Assembly: GCA_900316955.1 (NCBI GenBank)
Contig: ONEX01000002.1
Span: 230,064-294,063 of the forward strand
DNA length: 64,000 nucleotides
Direction: 5' to 3'
Source of the DNA: an uncultured Bacteroidales bacterium
GTDB lineage: Bacteria; Bacteroidota; Bacteroidia; Bacteroidales; UBA932
In this document: positions 50,184-64,000 of the stretch, piece after piece
Layout of the letters: every line of letters begins with the position of its first letter
How positions within the stretch are numbered: the stretch's first letter is position 1
Made by a program: the position numbers and the translations under genes
Notes under the pieces: model-generated
Database searches by the model: none
Seen by the model: only the letters and a program-made list of their open reading frames with translations
Told to the model about the DNA's origin: nothing

Positions 50184-51395
50184 TTATCCTTTGTCCATCG
50201 CCCTGCGCTGGCGGACGGTCCGGACCGGCTTCAGCTGGTCCCGATGGACGGTCCCCTTGGTGCGCTTCCGGACAGCCGGCGCGGAAACGGTGGAACGGGT
50301 GCCCGGGATGAGGGTCATCTCCGCCGGGAGCGCCGGAACGCCCGCGGTGTTGTAGAAGGCCCAGTTGGCCGTGTTGCCGTTATCCGTGAACCACAGGCGG
50401 GAATACCGCATGCTGGCGTACGTGAAGGTATAGCCGTTGTCCAGCTGGATCGTCCAGGGCTTCAGAATGAGCTTGTCCCCCTCATACACGGTATAGGCGA
50501 GGTTGTCCTCGTAGTCGACCCCTTCCCAGTCCAGGTCGCCGATGGCGTCGGAGGAGGCGGACAGATAGGTTCCCGCGAACACCTCGTCCACGGTGGTGCC
50601 GTTGTAATCCTCCGTCTGCAGGAACTGGGAATAGAAGACCAGCCGGTCCACGTCGAAACGCGCGTAGATCCAGTCCCGTTCGCCGTCCATCTGCTGGCTG
50701 ACGGACGGGCCGGTCTCCCAGCCGTCGACATAGTAGAGATAGTTCGCATCCGCATCGGAGACGACAATGTCGAAGGCGCCGTAGCCGTTGGGATCGACCA
50801 CGTGATAGGTGCCGATCCAGCGCTTGAAAGCCTCCGTCGGGGTCTCCTCCTGGATGGTGAACTCGTATTCCGCATACTTCCCGGTCAGGTTCAGCTTGCT
50901 GTCCAGCTCAGGCACGTACAGGAGCCAGGTCCCGTGCATGTGCCGGTTGAACCAGACATTGGTCTGCTTGGCGGAATAGACGCCGAGGTCGGCCAGCGGC
51001 GTGGTCGGATTGGCCTTGGCGTCGTTCTGGAGGAGCTCCACCTCATAGGTGAAGAAATCCACCAGGTCGTTATTGTACACGTTCTTGAGGTCGTCCGGGC
51101 TGATGATGAGCGGGAACAGGTTGGTCGCGCCCGCGCAGCCGAGCTGGAATTTCTCCAGCACGGCGGACGTCCCGTCGTCATAGACGACCGGGTCGCGGCC
51201 GAGATATTTCACGGACCAGCCATCCTGCTTGACCAGCAGGAGCTTCTCGGTGGGGGTTCCGCCGCCGTGTCCGCTGCCGCTGCCGCCGCCGTCGTCCGGA
51301 TACGGACGATGGCCGAAGGGCTCGTGCTTGATGCAGCCGGTGAGCGCCAGGGCGGCTATCGCCGCCAGGGCGAAGGTTTTGATCATGCTTTTCAT
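50184..51395 (-). CDS. Lipoprotein of unknown function
   Basis: 403 residues from ATG 51395 with a lipoprotein signal (MKSMIKTFALAAIAALALTGC). A Gly/Ser/His-rich spacer (DDGGGSGSGHGGG) follows, then a predominantly beta region with many Tyr/Trp/Asp (WLLYVPELDSKLNLTGKYAE). The tail is strongly basic (RKRTKGTVHRDQLKPVRTVR). I do not recognise the family; the composition resembles surface lipoproteins of Bacteroidales such as those with DUF4302-like domains, but this is weak. It has its own -7 element and terminator, so it is monocistronic. Confidence 0.6.
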   Translation of the reverse strand: MKSMIKTFALAAIAALALTGCIKHEPFGHRPYPDDGGGSGSGHGGGTPTEKLLLVKQDGWSVKYLGRDPVVYDDGTSAVLEKFQLGCAGATNLFPLIISPDDLKNVYNNDLVDFFTYEVELLQNDAKANPTTPLADLGVYSAKQTNVWFNRHMHGTWLLYVPELDSKLNLTGKYAEYEFTIQEETPTEAFKRWIGTYHVVDPNGYGAFDIVVSDADANYLYYVDGWETGPSVSQQMDGERDWIYARFDVDRLVFYSQFLQTEDYNGTTVDEVFAGTYLSASSDAIGDLDWEGVDYEDNLAYTVYEGDKLILKPWTIQLDNGYTFTYASMRYSRLWFTDNGNTANWAFYNTAGVPALPAEMTLIPGTRSTVSAPAVRKRTKGTVHRDQLKPVRTVRQRRAMDKG

Positions 51396-51413
51396 CGTTT
51401 CTGGAATTTTCCA

Positions 51414-51421
51414 CAAAGATA
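51414..51421 (-). promoter_or_regulatory. -7 element of the unknown lipoprotein gene
   Basis: TATCTTTG on the minus strand, 18 nt before the ATG at 51395, directly behind the rpoC terminator. Confidence 0.5.
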
Positions 51422-51427
51422 TACAAA

Positions 51428-51455
51428 AAGCCGGCCATACTGAAATGGCCGGCTT
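51428..51455 (-). terminator. Intrinsic terminator of the rpoBC operon
   Basis: On the minus strand AAGCCGGCCAT, 6-nt loop, ATGGCCGGCTT followed by TTTGT. 11-bp perfect stem. Confidence 0.85.
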
Positions 51456-51460
51456 GGATT

Positions 51461-51488
51461 TGAGATTCCGGGTCAAGCCCGGAATGAG
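51461..51488. repeat. Palindromic repeat, family A, between rpoC and its terminator
   Basis: TGAG plus arms ATTCCGGG and CCCGGAAT, ending GAG; one base differs from the copies at 23184 and 39923. Confidence 0.8.
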
Positions 51489-51501
51489 GAAAAACGCGTT
51501 C

Positions 51502-55752
<4,251 letters not shown>

Positions 55753-55771
55753 ATTCGTAACAGTCTTTAAA

Positions 55772-58700
55772 TTAGTCCAAAGTGACCTTGAGTCCGAGGC
55801 CGCGGAGTTCGTGCAGGAGGACGTTCAGGGACTCGGGGATGCCCGGGGTGGGCATCGGGTCGCCCTTGACGATGGCCTCGTACGTCTTGGAACGGCCGTT
55901 GACGTCGTCGGACTTCACGGTAAGGATTTCCTGGAGCGTATTGGCGGCGCCGTAGGCCTCGAGGGCCCAGACTTCCATCTCACCGAAACGCTGGCCGCCG
56001 AACTGGGCTTTACCGCCGAGCGGCTGCTGGGTGATCAGGGAGTACGGTCCGATGGAACGCGCGTGCATCTTGTCGTCGACCATGTGGCCGAGCTTGATCA
56101 TGTAGATCACACCCACGGTGGCGGGCTGGTCGAACCAGTCGCCGGTGCCGCCGTCGCGCAGGCGGGTCTTGCCGAAGCGCGGCACGCCGGCCTTGTCGGT
56201 GTAGTCGCAGATCTCGTCGATGGACGCGCCGTCGAAGATCGGGGTGGAGAACTTCAGGCCCAGCTCGGAACCGGCCCAGCCGAGGACCGTCTCGTAGATC
56301 TGGCCGAGGTTCATACGGGAAGGCACGCCCAGCGGGTTCAGGACGATGTCCACGGGAGTACCGTCCTCGAGGAACGGCATGTCCTCCTGGCGGACGATCT
56401 TCGCCACGATACCCTTGTTGCCGTGACGGCCGGCCATCTTGTCACCCACGGTGATCTTGCGCTTCTTGGCGATATAGACCTTCGCCAGCTGCATGACGCC
56501 GTTGCCGAGCTCGTCGCCGACCTTGATTTTGTCGAGTTCGCGCTTGGAGCGGGTCTCGGCCTCCTTGTGGGCGATGCAGTAGTTCTGGATGAGCTCGCGC
56601 ACCAGACCGGCGGTCTTGGCGTCGTTCGTCCACTTGGAGGAGTTGATGTTCATGTAGTCGGCTTCCTTCAGGCCCTGGAGCGTAAACTCCTTGCCCTTCG
56701 GGAAGATCTCCACGCCGTAGAGGTCGCTCACGCCGGCGCTCTTCTTGCCGTTCACCAGGGACCACAGCTTCTCGATGAAGGTGGCGCGGAGCTTCTCCGC
56801 GGCCTTCTCGAATTCCTGCTGCTTGATTTCCAGGCGGGCCTTCTGCTCACTCTTCGCGCCACGGCGGCCGCTGTCCTTGGAAACCTTCTGGTAGAGGGCG
56901 GTCTTGATCACGGTGCCGCTCAGGGAAGGATTGGCCTTCAGGGAGGCGTCCTTCACGTCGCCGGCCTTGTCGCCGAAGATGGCCTTGAGGAGCTTCTCTT
57001 CCGGGGAAGGATCGCTCTCGCCCTTCGGGGTGATCTTGCCGATCATGATGTCGCCCGGCTCGATGTGGGCGCCGACGCGCACGATACCGTCCTTGTCGAG
57101 GTCCTTGGTGGCGTCCTCGCTGACGTTCGGGATGTCGGAGGTGAGCTCTTCCATGCCGCGCTTGGTCTCACGGACCTCGGTCAGGTACTCGTCCACGTGG
57201 ATGGAGGTGAGGATGTCCCACTTCACCATTTCCTCGCTGAGGACGATGGCGTCCTCGTAGTTGTAACCCTTCCAAGGCATGAAGGCGACCTTCAGGTTGC
57301 GGCCGAGCGCGAGCTCGCCGTTCTGGGTGGCGTAGCCTTCGGTGAGCACCTGGCCGGCCACGACCTCGTCACCCTTGCGCACGAGCGGCTTGAGGTTGAT
57401 GGTGGTGGACTGGTTGGTGCGGCGGTAGATCGGGAGCTTGTACACCGTCTCCTCGGGCTGGAAGCTCACGAACTTCTCGTCGTCGGTGCGGTCGTACTTG
57501 ACGCGGATCTCGTTGGCGTCGACATAGGTCACCAGACCCGTGCGCTCGGCGATGATCTGCGTGCGGGAGTCGATGCAGACGCGCTCCTCCAGGCCGGTGC
57601 CCACGATCGGGGATTCCGGGCTCAGGAGCGGCACGGCCTGACGCATCATGTTCGCACCCATCAGGGCGCGGTGGGCGTCGTCATGCTCGAGGAACGGGAT
57701 CAGGGACGCAGCCACGGAAGCCATCTGGTTCGGGGCGACGTCCATGTAGTCGACCTCCTCCTTGGAGACCAGCGGGAAGTCGGCCTCCAGGCGGCACTGG
57801 ATGCGGTCGCCGAGGAGCTGGCCGTCGTCGGTCATCTCCACGTTGGCGAGGGAGACGTGCTTGTTCTCCTCCTCTTCCGCGCTCATGTAGTGCCAGCCGC
57901 TGTCGCTGAGGTCCACCTTTCCGTCGTGGACTTCGCGGTACGGGGTTTCGATGAAGCCGAGTTCGTCGATGCGCGCATACACGCACAGGGACGAGATCAG
58001 GCCGATGTTCGGACCTTCCGGAGACTCGATCGGGCACAGGCGGCCGTAGTGCGTGTAGTGCACGTCACGGACCTCGAAGCCGGCGCGGTCACGGGAAAGA
58101 CCGCCGGGGCCGAGGGCGCTGAGACGGCGCTTGTGGGTGATTTCGGCCAGCGGGTTGGTCTGGTCCATGAACTGGGAGAGCTGGCTCGTGCCGAAGAACG
58201 AGTTGATCACGGAGGACAGGGTCTTCGCGTTGATCAGGTCGATCGGGTTGAACTGCTCGCTGTCACGGACATTCATCCGCTCGCGGATGGTGCGGGCCAT
58301 GCGGCTCAGACCGACGCTGAACTGGTTGGCGAGCTGCTCGCCCACCGTGCGGACGCGGCGGTTGGAGAGGTGGTCGATATCGTCGACCGTGGCCCTGGAG
58401 TTGATCAGGGAGATCAAGTACTTGATGATCTCGATGATGTCGGTGTTCGTCAGAACCCGGACATTCTTGTCGATCGTCAGGCTGAGCTTCTTGTTCAGGC
58501 GGTAACGGCCCACGCTTCCGAGGTCATAGCGCTTCTCGGAGAAGAAGAGCTTGTCGATGACGTCGCGGGCGGTGGACTCGTCCGGGGGTTCGGAGTTGCG
58601 GAGCTGCTTGTAGATGAAGTTGACAGCTTCGATCTCCGTATTGGTCGGGTCCTTCTGCAGGGTGTTGTAGATGATGGCGTACTCGGCCGAATTGGCCTCG

Positions 58701-59590
58701 TTCTTCTGCAGGAGGATGGTCTTGACGTCGGTGTCAAGAATCTTGGCGATGGTGTCCTCGTCGAGCGCTTCCCCGCGGTCGACGATGGCGAACGTACGTT
58801 CGATGGGAATCACCTCGCCGGTGTCCTCGTCTTCGAAGTCCTCGGTCCACGTCTTGAGGACCTTGGCGGCGAGGAGGCGGCCACTGTTCTCCCGGAGGGT
58901 GGCCTCGTCGGCGGCGACCTCATCAGCGAGTCCGAAGATGTCGATGATATCCTTGTCGCTGTTGTAGCCGATGGCGCGCAGGAGGGTGGTCACGGGCAGC
59001 TTCTTCTTCCGGTCGATGTAGGCATACATCACGCTGTTGATGTCCGTCGCAAACTCGATCCAGGAGCCCTTGAAGGGGATGATGCGGGCGGAATACAGCT
59101 TGGACCCGTTGGCGTGCATGCTCTGGTCGAAGAACACGCCCGGGGACCGGTGGAGCTGGGATACGATGATGCGCTCCGATCCATTGATGATGAAGGTGCC
59201 GGCAGGGGTCATGTACGGGATGTTGCCCAGGTACACGTCCTGGACCCTCGTGTCGAAGTCTTCGTGCTCGGGATCGGTGCAGGAAAGGCGGAGTTTCGCC
59301 TTTAGGGGGACGTTGTAGGTGAGGCCCCTCTCAAGGCATTCCTCGATCGAATACTGGGGAGGATCGATGAAATAATCGATGAAGCGGAGTTCGTAGTTGT
59401 TCCGCGTGTCCTCGATCGGGAAAATTTCCTGGAATACCTGGAACAGGCCCTCGTTGCGTCGGCTTTCGGGCGTGGTCTCGAGCTGGAAGAAGTCCCGGAA
59501 GGACTTGAGCTGGACCTCGAGAAGGTCAGGATACTCCAGAATTTTGGATGTTGCGAAATTGACTCGCTTGTTTTGGGTCTTGTTTGACAT
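55772..59590 (-). CDS. rpoB: RNA polymerase beta subunit
   Basis: 1272-residue second-largest subunit. The rifampicin-binding region reads [19 protein letters not shown], then [20 protein letters not shown], with the residues of the sensitive form (Asp in FMDQ, His in THKRR, Ser in LSALG). C-terminal motifs are [12 protein letters not shown] and [20 protein letters not shown]. It is preceded by an attenuator-like hairpin after rplL, which suggests separate tuning of polymerase versus ribosomal protein output. Confidence 0.99.
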   Translation of the reverse strand: MSNKTQNKRVNFATSKILEYPDLLEVQLKSFRDFFQLETTPESRRNEGLFQVFQEIFPIEDTRNNYELRFIDYFIDPPQYSIEECLERGLTYNVPLKAKLRLSCTDPEHEDFDTRVQDVYLGNIPYMTPAGTFIINGSERIIVSQLHRSPGVFFDQSMHANGSKLYSARIIPFKGSWIEFATDINSVMYAYIDRKKKLPVTTLLRAIGYNSDKDIIDIFGLADEVAADEATLRENSGRLLAAKVLKTWTEDFEDEDTGEVIPIERTFAIVDRGEALDEDTIAKILDTDVKTILLQKNEANSAEYAIIYNTLQKDPTNTEIEAVNFIYKQLRNSEPPDESTARDVIDKLFFSEKRYDLGSVGRYRLNKKLSLTIDKNVRVLTNTDIIEIIKYLISLINSRATVDDIDHLSNRRVRTVGEQLANQFSVGLSRMARTIRERMNVRDSEQFNPIDLINAKTLSSVINSFFGTSQLSQFMDQTNPLAEITHKRRLSALGPGGLSRDRAGFEVRDVHYTHYGRLCPIESPEGPNIGLISSLCVYARIDELGFIETPYREVHDGKVDLSDSGWHYMSAEEEENKHVSLANVEMTDDGQLLGDRIQCRLEADFPLVSKEEVDYMDVAPNQMASVAASLIPFLEHDDAHRALMGANMMRQAVPLLSPESPIVGTGLEERVCIDSRTQIIAERTGLVTYVDANEIRVKYDRTDDEKFVSFQPEETVYKLPIYRRTNQSTTINLKPLVRKGDEVVAGQVLTEGYATQNGELALGRNLKVAFMPWKGYNYEDAIVLSEEMVKWDILTSIHVDEYLTEVRETKRGMEELTSDIPNVSEDATKDLDKDGIVRVGAHIEPGDIMIGKITPKGESDPSPEEKLLKAIFGDKAGDVKDASLKANPSLSGTVIKTALYQKVSKDSGRRGAKSEQKARLEIKQQEFEKAAEKLRATFIEKLWSLVNGKKSAGVSDLYGVEIFPKGKEFTLQGLKEADYMNINSSKWTNDAKTAGLVRELIQNYCIAHKEAETRSKRELDKIKVGDELGNGVMQLAKVYIAKKRKITVGDKMAGRHGNKGIVAKIVRQEDMPFLEDGTPVDIVLNPLGVPSRMNLGQIYETVLGWAGSELGLKFSTPIFDGASIDEICDYTDKAGVPRFGKTRLRDGGTGDWFDQPATVGVIYMIKLGHMVDDKMHARSIGPYSLITQQPLGGKAQFGGQRFGEMEVWALEAYGAANTLQEILTVKSDDVNGRSKTYEAIVKGDPMPTPGIPESLNVLLHELRGLGLKVTLD

Positions 59591-59628
59591 TTGTGCTTCC
59601 TTCGCTTTGGGAGAAAAATTTAAGACGG

Positions 59629-59661
59629 AAAAAAGGTTTAGAGCCTACTATGGGCTCTAAA
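59629..59661 (-). terminator. Attenuator-like terminator between rplL and rpoB
   Basis: On the minus strand TTTAGAGCC, a 7-nt loop, GGCTCTAAA, then CC and six T. It lies between the rplL stop and the rpoB ATG. A partial terminator at the same place is known in E. coli. Confidence 0.75.
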
Positions 59662-59695
59662 CCTGATTCTTTCCCTTACGGGAAGCGGGCGGGAG

Positions 59696-60070
59696 TTACT
59701 TAATCTCGACCTCGGCGCCAGCTTCCTCGAGCGCGGCCTTGAGAGCCTCGGCCTCGGCCTTGGAAACCTTCTCCTTGACGGCGACAGGAGCCTTGTCGAC
59801 CAGTTCCTTAGCCTCCTTGAGGCCAAGACCGGCGTTCTCCTTGACGGCCTTGATCACCTGCAGCTTGGCCTGGCCAGCGCTGGTGAGCATCACGTCGAAC
59901 TCAGTCTGCTCGGCCGGGGCGGCAGCCTCGGCGGCGGGGGCGGCGGCCACGGCCACGGCGGCGGCGGCGGGCTCGATACCGTACTCTTCCTTCAGGATCT
60001 TAGCGAGTTCCTGGACATCTTTCACAGTAAGGTTAACCAACTCTTCTGCGAGAACTTTAACATCTGCCAT
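59696..60070 (-). CDS. rplL: 50S ribosomal protein L7/L12
   Basis: 124-residue stalk protein that recruits translation GTPases. The N-terminal dimerisation helices (about 1-35), an Ala-rich hinge ([20 protein letters not shown]) and the C-terminal domain ([20 protein letters not shown], then [15 protein letters not shown]) are all present. It follows rplJ by 30 nt. Confidence 0.98.
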   Translation of the reverse strand: MADVKVLAEELVNLTVKDVQELAKILKEEYGIEPAAAAVAVAAAPAAEAAAPAEQTEFDVMLTSAGQAKLQVIKAVKENAGLGLKEAKELVDKAPVAVKEKVSKAEAEALKAALEEAGAEVEIK

Positions 60071-60100
60071 AGTTGTAAATATTTGATTGTTTGTTATTGA

Positions 60101-60631
60101 TTAGTTTTCTCTTTCCTCGAGGGTCTTCACGAGGCCGGCGATCAGCTGGCCGCCGCCATTCTGCAGCGCGGAGACCACGTTCTTGATCGGGGACTGGAGC
60201 ATCGCGACGATGTCGCCGATGAGTTCCTCGCGGGACTTGATGTTGATGAGCTCCTCGAGCTTGTCAGCGCCGAGGAAAGCGCACTCCTGGACATAGGCGC
60301 CCTTGAGCGCGGGTTTCTCGGAACCGGCCTTGTTGTACTTCTTGATGAGCTTGGCCGGAACGGCCGGAGCCTCGCAGTACATGATGGCGGTGTTGCCTTC
60401 GAGCGCAGGGACCAGCTGGTCCATCTCGCTGTTCTGGGCGTCCTTGATCACCTTGTGGAACAGGGTGTTCTTGACGACGGTCAGCTTGATGCCCTCGTTG
60501 AAGCAGTCGCGGCGGAGCTTGGAAGTATCTTCGGCGTTGAGGCCGGCGATATCGGTGATGTAGAAGTTAGGATACGCGGCAAGGTTTTCCTTGATCGCGG
60601 CGATCACCTGCTCTTTCTGATCTTTGGTCAT
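60101..60631 (-). CDS. rplJ: 50S ribosomal protein L10
   Basis: 176-residue base of the ribosomal stalk. The N-terminal rRNA-binding domain (MTKDQKEQVIAAIKENLAAY, YITDIAGLNAEDTSKLRRDC) and the C-terminal helix that carries L7/L12 (LIAGLVKTLEEREN) are complete. Only 19 nt separate it from rplA, so the classical long L10 leader is absent at this place. Confidence 0.97.
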   Translation of the reverse strand: MTKDQKEQVIAAIKENLAAYPNFYITDIAGLNAEDTSKLRRDCFNEGIKLTVVKNTLFHKVIKDAQNSEMDQLVPALEGNTAIMYCEAPAVPAKLIKKYNKAGSEKPALKGAYVQECAFLGADKLEELINIKSREELIGDIVAMLQSPIKNVVSALQNGGGQLIAGLVKTLEEREN

Positions 60632-60650
60632 ATTCGTTTCCTCCCTTCTA

Positions 60651-61349
60651 TTATTCGGCGGTGAACGCCTTCGGATCCAACTTGACGGCCGGGCTCATGG
60701 TCGTGCACAGGGTCGCACCCTTGAAATAGGTGCCCTTGAGGGACTGGGGCTTGAGCTTGAGCACGGCGCTCACGAACGTCTTGGCGTTCTCGGCGATCTG
60801 CTCCGGGGTGAAGGAGACCTTGCCGATGGCGGCGTGGATGATACCGGTCTTGTCCACCTTGAAGTCGATCTTACCAGCCTTGACTTCCTTGACGGCATTG
60901 CCGACCTCCATGGTCACGGTGCCGGTCTTGGGGTTCGGCATGAGACCGCGGGGACCGAGGATACGGCCGATCTGACCGACCTTGGCCATCACGGACGGGG
61001 TGCAGATGATCACATCCACATCGGTCCAGCCTTCCTTGATCTTGGTGATGTATTCGTCGAGACCGACATAGTCGGCGCCGGCTTCCTTGGCCTCGTTCTC
61101 CTTGTCCGGGGTGCAGAGGACCAGGACGCGGGTGATCTTACCGGTTCCGTTCGGAAGGGTGACAACGCCACGGATCATCTGGTTCGCCTTGCGGGGGTCC
61201 ACACCGAGGTTGGTGGTGATTTCCACGGACGCATCGAACTTGGTGTAGGTGATTTCCTTCAGCAGCGCGCACGCTTCCTGGAGGCTGTAAACCTGGTTCT
61301 TGTCATACTTGGCAAGAACGGCTTTCTGATTCTTGGTCAACTTGCTCAT
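60651..61349 (-). CDS. rplA: 50S ribosomal protein L1
   Basis: 232-residue rRNA-binding protein of the L1 stalk. The family signature appears in [15 protein letters not shown], with flanking [20 protein letters not shown] near the N terminus. Normal length. It follows rplK by 15 nt. Confidence 0.98.
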   Translation of the reverse strand: MSKLTKNQKAVLAKYDKNQVYSLQEACALLKEITYTKFDASVEITTNLGVDPRKANQMIRGVVTLPNGTGKITRVLVLCTPDKENEAKEAGADYVGLDEYITKIKEGWTDVDVIICTPSVMAKVGQIGRILGPRGLMPNPKTGTVTMEVGNAVKEVKAGKIDFKVDKTGIIHAAIGKVSFTPEQIAENAKTFVSAVLKLKPQSLKGTYFKGATLCTTMSPAVKLDPKAFTAE

Positions 61350-61364
61350 GGTTCGTGCGTGTGA

Positions 61365-61808
61365 TTAAAGGTTCTCGGGGAATTCGCCTTCCACCTTGAT
61401 ACCCATGCTGCGGGCCGTACCGGCCACCATGGACATCGCGGAGCGGAGGGTGAAGCAATTGAGGTCGGGCATCTTGGACTGGGCGATCTCCTTGACCTGG
61501 TCCCAGGTCACGCTCGCGACCTTCTTACGGTTCGGTTCGCCGGATCCCGAAGAGATCTTGGCGGCCTCCTTCAGCGAGACGGCCACGGGGGGCTGCTTGA
61601 CCTCGAAGGAGAAGGACTTGTCACTGTAAACAGTGATGACGACAGGGAGGACCTTGCCGGCCTGATCCTGGGTGCGAGCATTGAACTGCTTGCAGAAGTC
61701 CATGATGTTCAGGCCCTTGGAACCCAGAGCAGGTCCTACCGGCGGCGCAGGATTCGCAGCTCCGCCCTTGATCTGGAGCTTGATGAATCCAGTTACTTCT
61801 TTTGCCAT
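61365..61808 (-). CDS. rplK: 50S ribosomal protein L11
   Basis: 147-residue protein of the GTPase-associated centre. The N-terminal [20 protein letters not shown] with the proline switch and the C-terminal RNA-binding domain ending in [14 protein letters not shown] are intact. It starts 9 nt after the nusG stop. Confidence 0.98.
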   Translation of the reverse strand: MAKEVTGFIKLQIKGGAANPAPPVGPALGSKGLNIMDFCKQFNARTQDQAGKVLPVVITVYSDKSFSFEVKQPPVAVSLKEAAKISSGSGEPNRKKVASVTWDQVKEIAQSKMPDLNCFTLRSAMSMVAGTARSMGIKVEGEFPENL

Positions 61809-61817
61809 GATTAAATG

Positions 61818-62381
61818 TTATTCTTTCGTTACTTGAGTAAAGCTGAGCTCGAGGAGGGTCTTCCTCCCGAAGATCACTACCACTACCTTGAGTTTGCTCC
61901 TGTCTTCGATGATTTCTTCGACAGTTCCGCTGAAGCCGCTGAAAGGACCGTCCGTAATCTTGACGGATTCACCGACTGTGAAGTTGACTTCCGTCTCGGC
62001 TGCGCTGACGGCGTTCTCGTCCTGACCGCCGAGGATGCGGGCCGCCTCCTCGTCCCGGATGGGGACAGGGATGCGCTCGTACTGGCCGTTGCCGGTCTTC
62101 TCGGTCAGGAACCCGGACATGCCGGGGATGCCGTTGCGGATGACATATTCGAGATCAGGGTTGAGTTCCGCGTGGATCAGCACGTAGCCCGGGAAAAGGA
62201 GTCTCTCGACTTCTTTGCGCTTGCCATTCTTCGTGACGATCTCCTTCTTGACAGGAACGAGCACCTGGTCCACAACGGATTGCAGATCAGCGTGTCTTTC
62301 GATTTCCTTGACGAGATATTCGGCGGCCTTCTTCTCTTTTGTTCCCGCGGTACGCAGAACGTACCATTTCTTGTCAGCCAT
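61818..62381 (-). CDS. nusG: Transcription termination/antitermination factor NusG
   Basis: 187-residue elongation factor linking RNA polymerase with Rho or the ribosome. The NGN domain (KKWYVLRTAGTKEKKAAEYL, then LLFPGYVLIHAEL) and the C-terminal KOW domain (GESVKITDGPFSGFSGTVEE) are clear. ATG 62381 is used; a TTG two codons upstream is ignored. It lies 14 nt after secE. Confidence 0.97.
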   Translation of the reverse strand: MADKKWYVLRTAGTKEKKAAEYLVKEIERHADLQSVVDQVLVPVKKEIVTKNGKRKEVERLLFPGYVLIHAELNPDLEYVIRNGIPGMSGFLTEKTGNGQYERIPVPIRDEEAARILGGQDENAVSAAETEVNFTVGESVKITDGPFSGFSGTVEEIIEDRSKLKVVVVIFGRKTLLELSFTQVTKE

Positions 62382-62395
62382 AGACAAAAATCAAA

Positions 62396-62584
62396 TTACA
62401 ATGCGTAAATAAACTCCATCAGCTTCTGGAAAGCGAAATCCATCGCGAAGACGACCACAGCGAGGATGAACGTAGAGACGAGGACCAGCACCGCAGAGTT
62501 CTGCAGCTTGGACCAGGTCGGCCACGTCACCTTCTTGGTGAGCTCCACCCAGGATTCCTTAAGATAGTTAATGAACTTTCTCAT
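62396..62584 (-). CDS. secE: Preprotein translocase subunit SecE
   Basis: 62-residue membrane subunit of the Sec channel with the single-helix form usual in most bacteria. An amphipathic part (FINYLKESWVELTKKVTWPT) is followed by one transmembrane segment (AVLVLVSTFILAVVVFAM). Position between tRNA(Trp) and nusG is canonical. Confidence 0.97.
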   Translation of the reverse strand: MRKFINYLKESWVELTKKVTWPTWSKLQNSAVLVLVSTFILAVVVFAMDFAFQKLMEFIYAL

Positions 62585-62665
62585 CTTGCTTTAAATGGAC
62601 GCCGGAAAATTGGAAGCGGGAATCCGGCATCTGTTAAACATTTACCAAATCGTAACCTTTGATAT

Positions 62666-62756
62666 TGGCAGGGGAAGCAGGATTCGAACCCACATCGACG
62701 GTTTTGGAGACCGCTGAACTACCCTTGTTCTTGAACTACCCTTGTTCTATTCCCCT
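62666..62756 (-). tRNA. trnW: tRNA-Trp (anticodon CCA) with a duplicated D-arm
   Basis: Acceptor AGGGGAA pairs with TTCCCCT, followed by G and an encoded CCA. The anticodon arm is GCGGT-CTCCAAA-ACCGT with anticodon CCA. The T-arm is GTGGG-TTCGAAT-CCTGC. The D-arm segment AGAACAAGGGTAGTTCA occurs twice in direct tandem (62748-62732 and 62731-62715). The gene is therefore 91 nt instead of the 74 that remain when one copy is removed. All other parts look functional. It sits between tuf and secE, the usual place of the tRNA(Trp) gene in this phylum. Confidence 0.9.
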
Positions 62757-62762
62757 GTGAAA

Positions 62763-62790
62763 GGCGGGTGCGCCCGGGGGCGCTCCCGCC
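62763..62790 (-). terminator. Hairpin between tuf and tRNA(Trp)
   Basis: GGCGGG and GCGCC pair with GGCGC and CCCGCC around a 4-nt loop, with one internal mismatch. Only three T follow on the minus strand, so it may be a partial terminator or an RNA-processing site that separates the tuf mRNA from the tRNA. Confidence 0.5.
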
Positions 62791-62811
62791 AGTTTGGCAA
62801 TGGGCCGATGA

Positions 62812-64000
62812 TTACTCGACGATCGCGATCACCTGGCCGGCGCCGACGGTACGGCCACCTTCGCGGATAGCGAACTGCAGACCGTTGTTCATGGCCACCG
62901 GAGTGATGAGCGTCACGGTGATTTCCACGTTATCGCCAGGCATGACCATCTCGACACCTTCCGGGAGCTGGATCTCACCAGTCACATCGAGGGTACGGAT
63001 GAAGAACTGCGGACGATAGTGATTGTGGAACGGGGTGTGCCGGCCGCCTTCGTCCTTCTTCAGGACGTAGATCTGAGCCTTGAAGATCGTGTGCGGAGTG
63101 ATGGACTTCGGCTTCGCGACGACCTCACCACGCTTAACCTCCTTCTTGTCCACGCCACGGAGCAGCAGACCGACGTTGTCGCCAGCCTCGCCCTGGTCGA
63201 GGAGCTTGCGGAACATCTCGACACCCGTCACGACGGAGGTACGAGGCTCGTCACCGAAACCGACGAGTTCGACGGGATCACCCACGTGGATGGTACCGGA
63301 CTCGATACGGCCCGTCACGACGGTGCCACGACCGGTGATGGAGAAGATGTCCTCGATAGGCATCAGGAAGTCCTTGTCAACGAGACGCTCCGGCAGCGGA
63401 ATGTACTCATCGACGGCATCCATGAGCTCCATGACCTTGTCTTCCCAGACCTTCTCACCGTTGAGGGCGCCGAGGGCGGAGCCACGGATGATCGGGCAGT
63501 CCTCATCGAACTTGTAGAAGCCGAGGAGGTCGCGGATTTCCATCTCGACGAGGTCGAGCATCTCCTCATCGTCCACAAGGTCGACCTTGTTCATGAAGAC
63601 GAGGATCTTCGGGACGTTGACCTGACGGGCGAGCAGGATGTGCTCACGGGTCTGCGGCATAGGACCGTCGGTGGAAGCGACAACGAGGATAGCGCCATCC
63701 ATCTGGGCAGCACCGGTAACCATGTTCTTCACATAGTCGGCGTGGCCAGGGCAGTCGACGTGAGCATAGTGACGCTTTTCGGTCTCATACTCGACGTGGG
63801 CGGTGTTGATGGTGATACCGCGCTCCTTCTCTTCCGGAGCGTTGTCGATCTGGTCGAAGGACTTCACCTTGTCCGCGTTACCGGCGACGCGCTCGGCGAG
63901 CACCTTGGTGATGGCGGCGGTGAGGGTGGTCTTACCGTGGTCAACGTGGCCGATGGTACCGATGTTGACATGCGGTTTGGTTCTCTGGAATGTTTCTTTT
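62812..64000 (-). CDS. tuf: Elongation factor Tu, start just outside the window
   Basis: Delivers aminoacyl-tRNA to the ribosome. The frame is open to the right edge. The last visible codons read [25 protein letters not shown] in pieces, so only the first two codons (expected Met-Ala) are missing. GHVDHGKT (P loop), DCPGHADYV (G3), NKVD (G4) and GSALGAL (G5) are intact, followed by domains 2 and 3 ending in [10 protein letters not shown]. Full length should be about 397 residues. It leads the tRNA(Trp)-secE-nusG cluster. Confidence 0.98.
   Translation of the reverse strand, partial: KETFQRTKPHVNIGTIGHVDHGKTTLTAAITKVLAERVAGNADKVKSFDQIDNAPEEKERGITINTAHVEYETEKRHYAHVDCPGHADYVKNMVTGAAQMDGAILVVASTDGPMPQTREHILLARQVNVPKILVFMNKVDLVDDEEMLDLVEMEIRDLLGFYKFDEDCPIIRGSALGALNGEKVWEDKVMELMDAVDEYIPLPERLVDKDFLMPIEDIFSITGRGTVVTGRIESGTIHVGDPVELVGFGDEPRTSVVTGVEMFRKLLDQGEAGDNVGLLLRGVDKKEVKRGEVVAKPKSITPHTIFKAQIYVLKKDEGGRHTPFHNHYRPQFFIRTLDVTGEIQLPEGVEMVMPGDNVEITVTLITPVAMNNGLQFAIREGGRTVGAGQVIAIVE

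Noticed and set aside
62666-62756. Reading the tRNA(Trp) as two overlapping tRNAs or a pseudogene
   Set aside because: There is only one acceptor stem, one anticodon arm and one T-arm, all intact with encoded CCA; only the D-arm is doubled.
62812-64000. tuf considered as a truncated gene
   Set aside because: The frame stays open to the window edge with the usual N-terminal sequence; only two codons are cut off.

Overview
The window is a GC-rich chromosomal segment from a member of the Bacteroidales. The evidence is SusC/SusD pairs, a hybrid two-component regulator, the NUDIX-type arabinose regulator, the TAnnTTTG promoter element in front of many genes, few Shine-Dalgarno sites, and the order tuf-tRNA(Trp)-secE-nusG-rplKAJL-rpoBC. 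An uncultured gut lineage such as the Cryptobacteroides/RC9 group is plausible, but I cannot prove it from this sequence.

Bases 1-31.2 kb are a xylan/arabinoxylan and arabinose catabolic region. It starts with the end of a hybrid two-component regulator. A GH115 alpha-glucuronidase, a lipoprotein GH10 xylanase with carbohydrate-binding insertions, a GPH-family sugar symporter, a GH43 and a GH97 follow. Next is the operon araR-Na+/sugar symporter-araD-araA-araB, with two matching palindromes around its promoter. A sugar MFS transporter with a ROK kinase, a lipoprotein aldose epimerase and a membrane-bound DUF6377-type regulator follow. A minus-strand operon susC-susD-GH30-surface glycan-binding lipoprotein closes the region. 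In outline, the polymer is bound and cut at the surface, oligomers enter through SusCD, periplasmic enzymes release sugars, symporters import them, and AraA, AraB and AraD convert arabinose to xylulose 5-phosphate.

Bases 31.2-51.4 kb are mixed. They hold a cluster of palindromic repeats, a candidate small RNA, a small outer-membrane protein, a 1524-residue coiled-coil lipoprotein co-transcribed with an OmpA protein, lysS, an rRNA/tRNA methyltransferase, a lipoprotein hydrolase, small membrane and unknown proteins, a PfkB kinase, a flippase-like membrane protein, aroE, ssb, a REP-associated transposase (RAYT) between two 89-bp repeats, xth, cysS and an unknown lipoprotein. Bases 51.5-64 kb, all on the minus strand, are the rpoC-rpoB-ribosomal protein-nusG-secE-tRNA(Trp)-tuf cluster.

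The most unusual observations are these. The tRNA(Trp) gene carries an exact 17-nt tandem duplication of its whole D-arm. Short palindromic repeats lie in frame inside aroE, cysS and the SpoU methyltransferase gene and directly abut three TAG stop codons. The RAYT is bracketed by two-palindrome direct repeats. A compact promoter-hairpin unit upstream of susC looks like a small RNA. Several promoters sit so close to the start codon that their mRNAs should have almost no leader.
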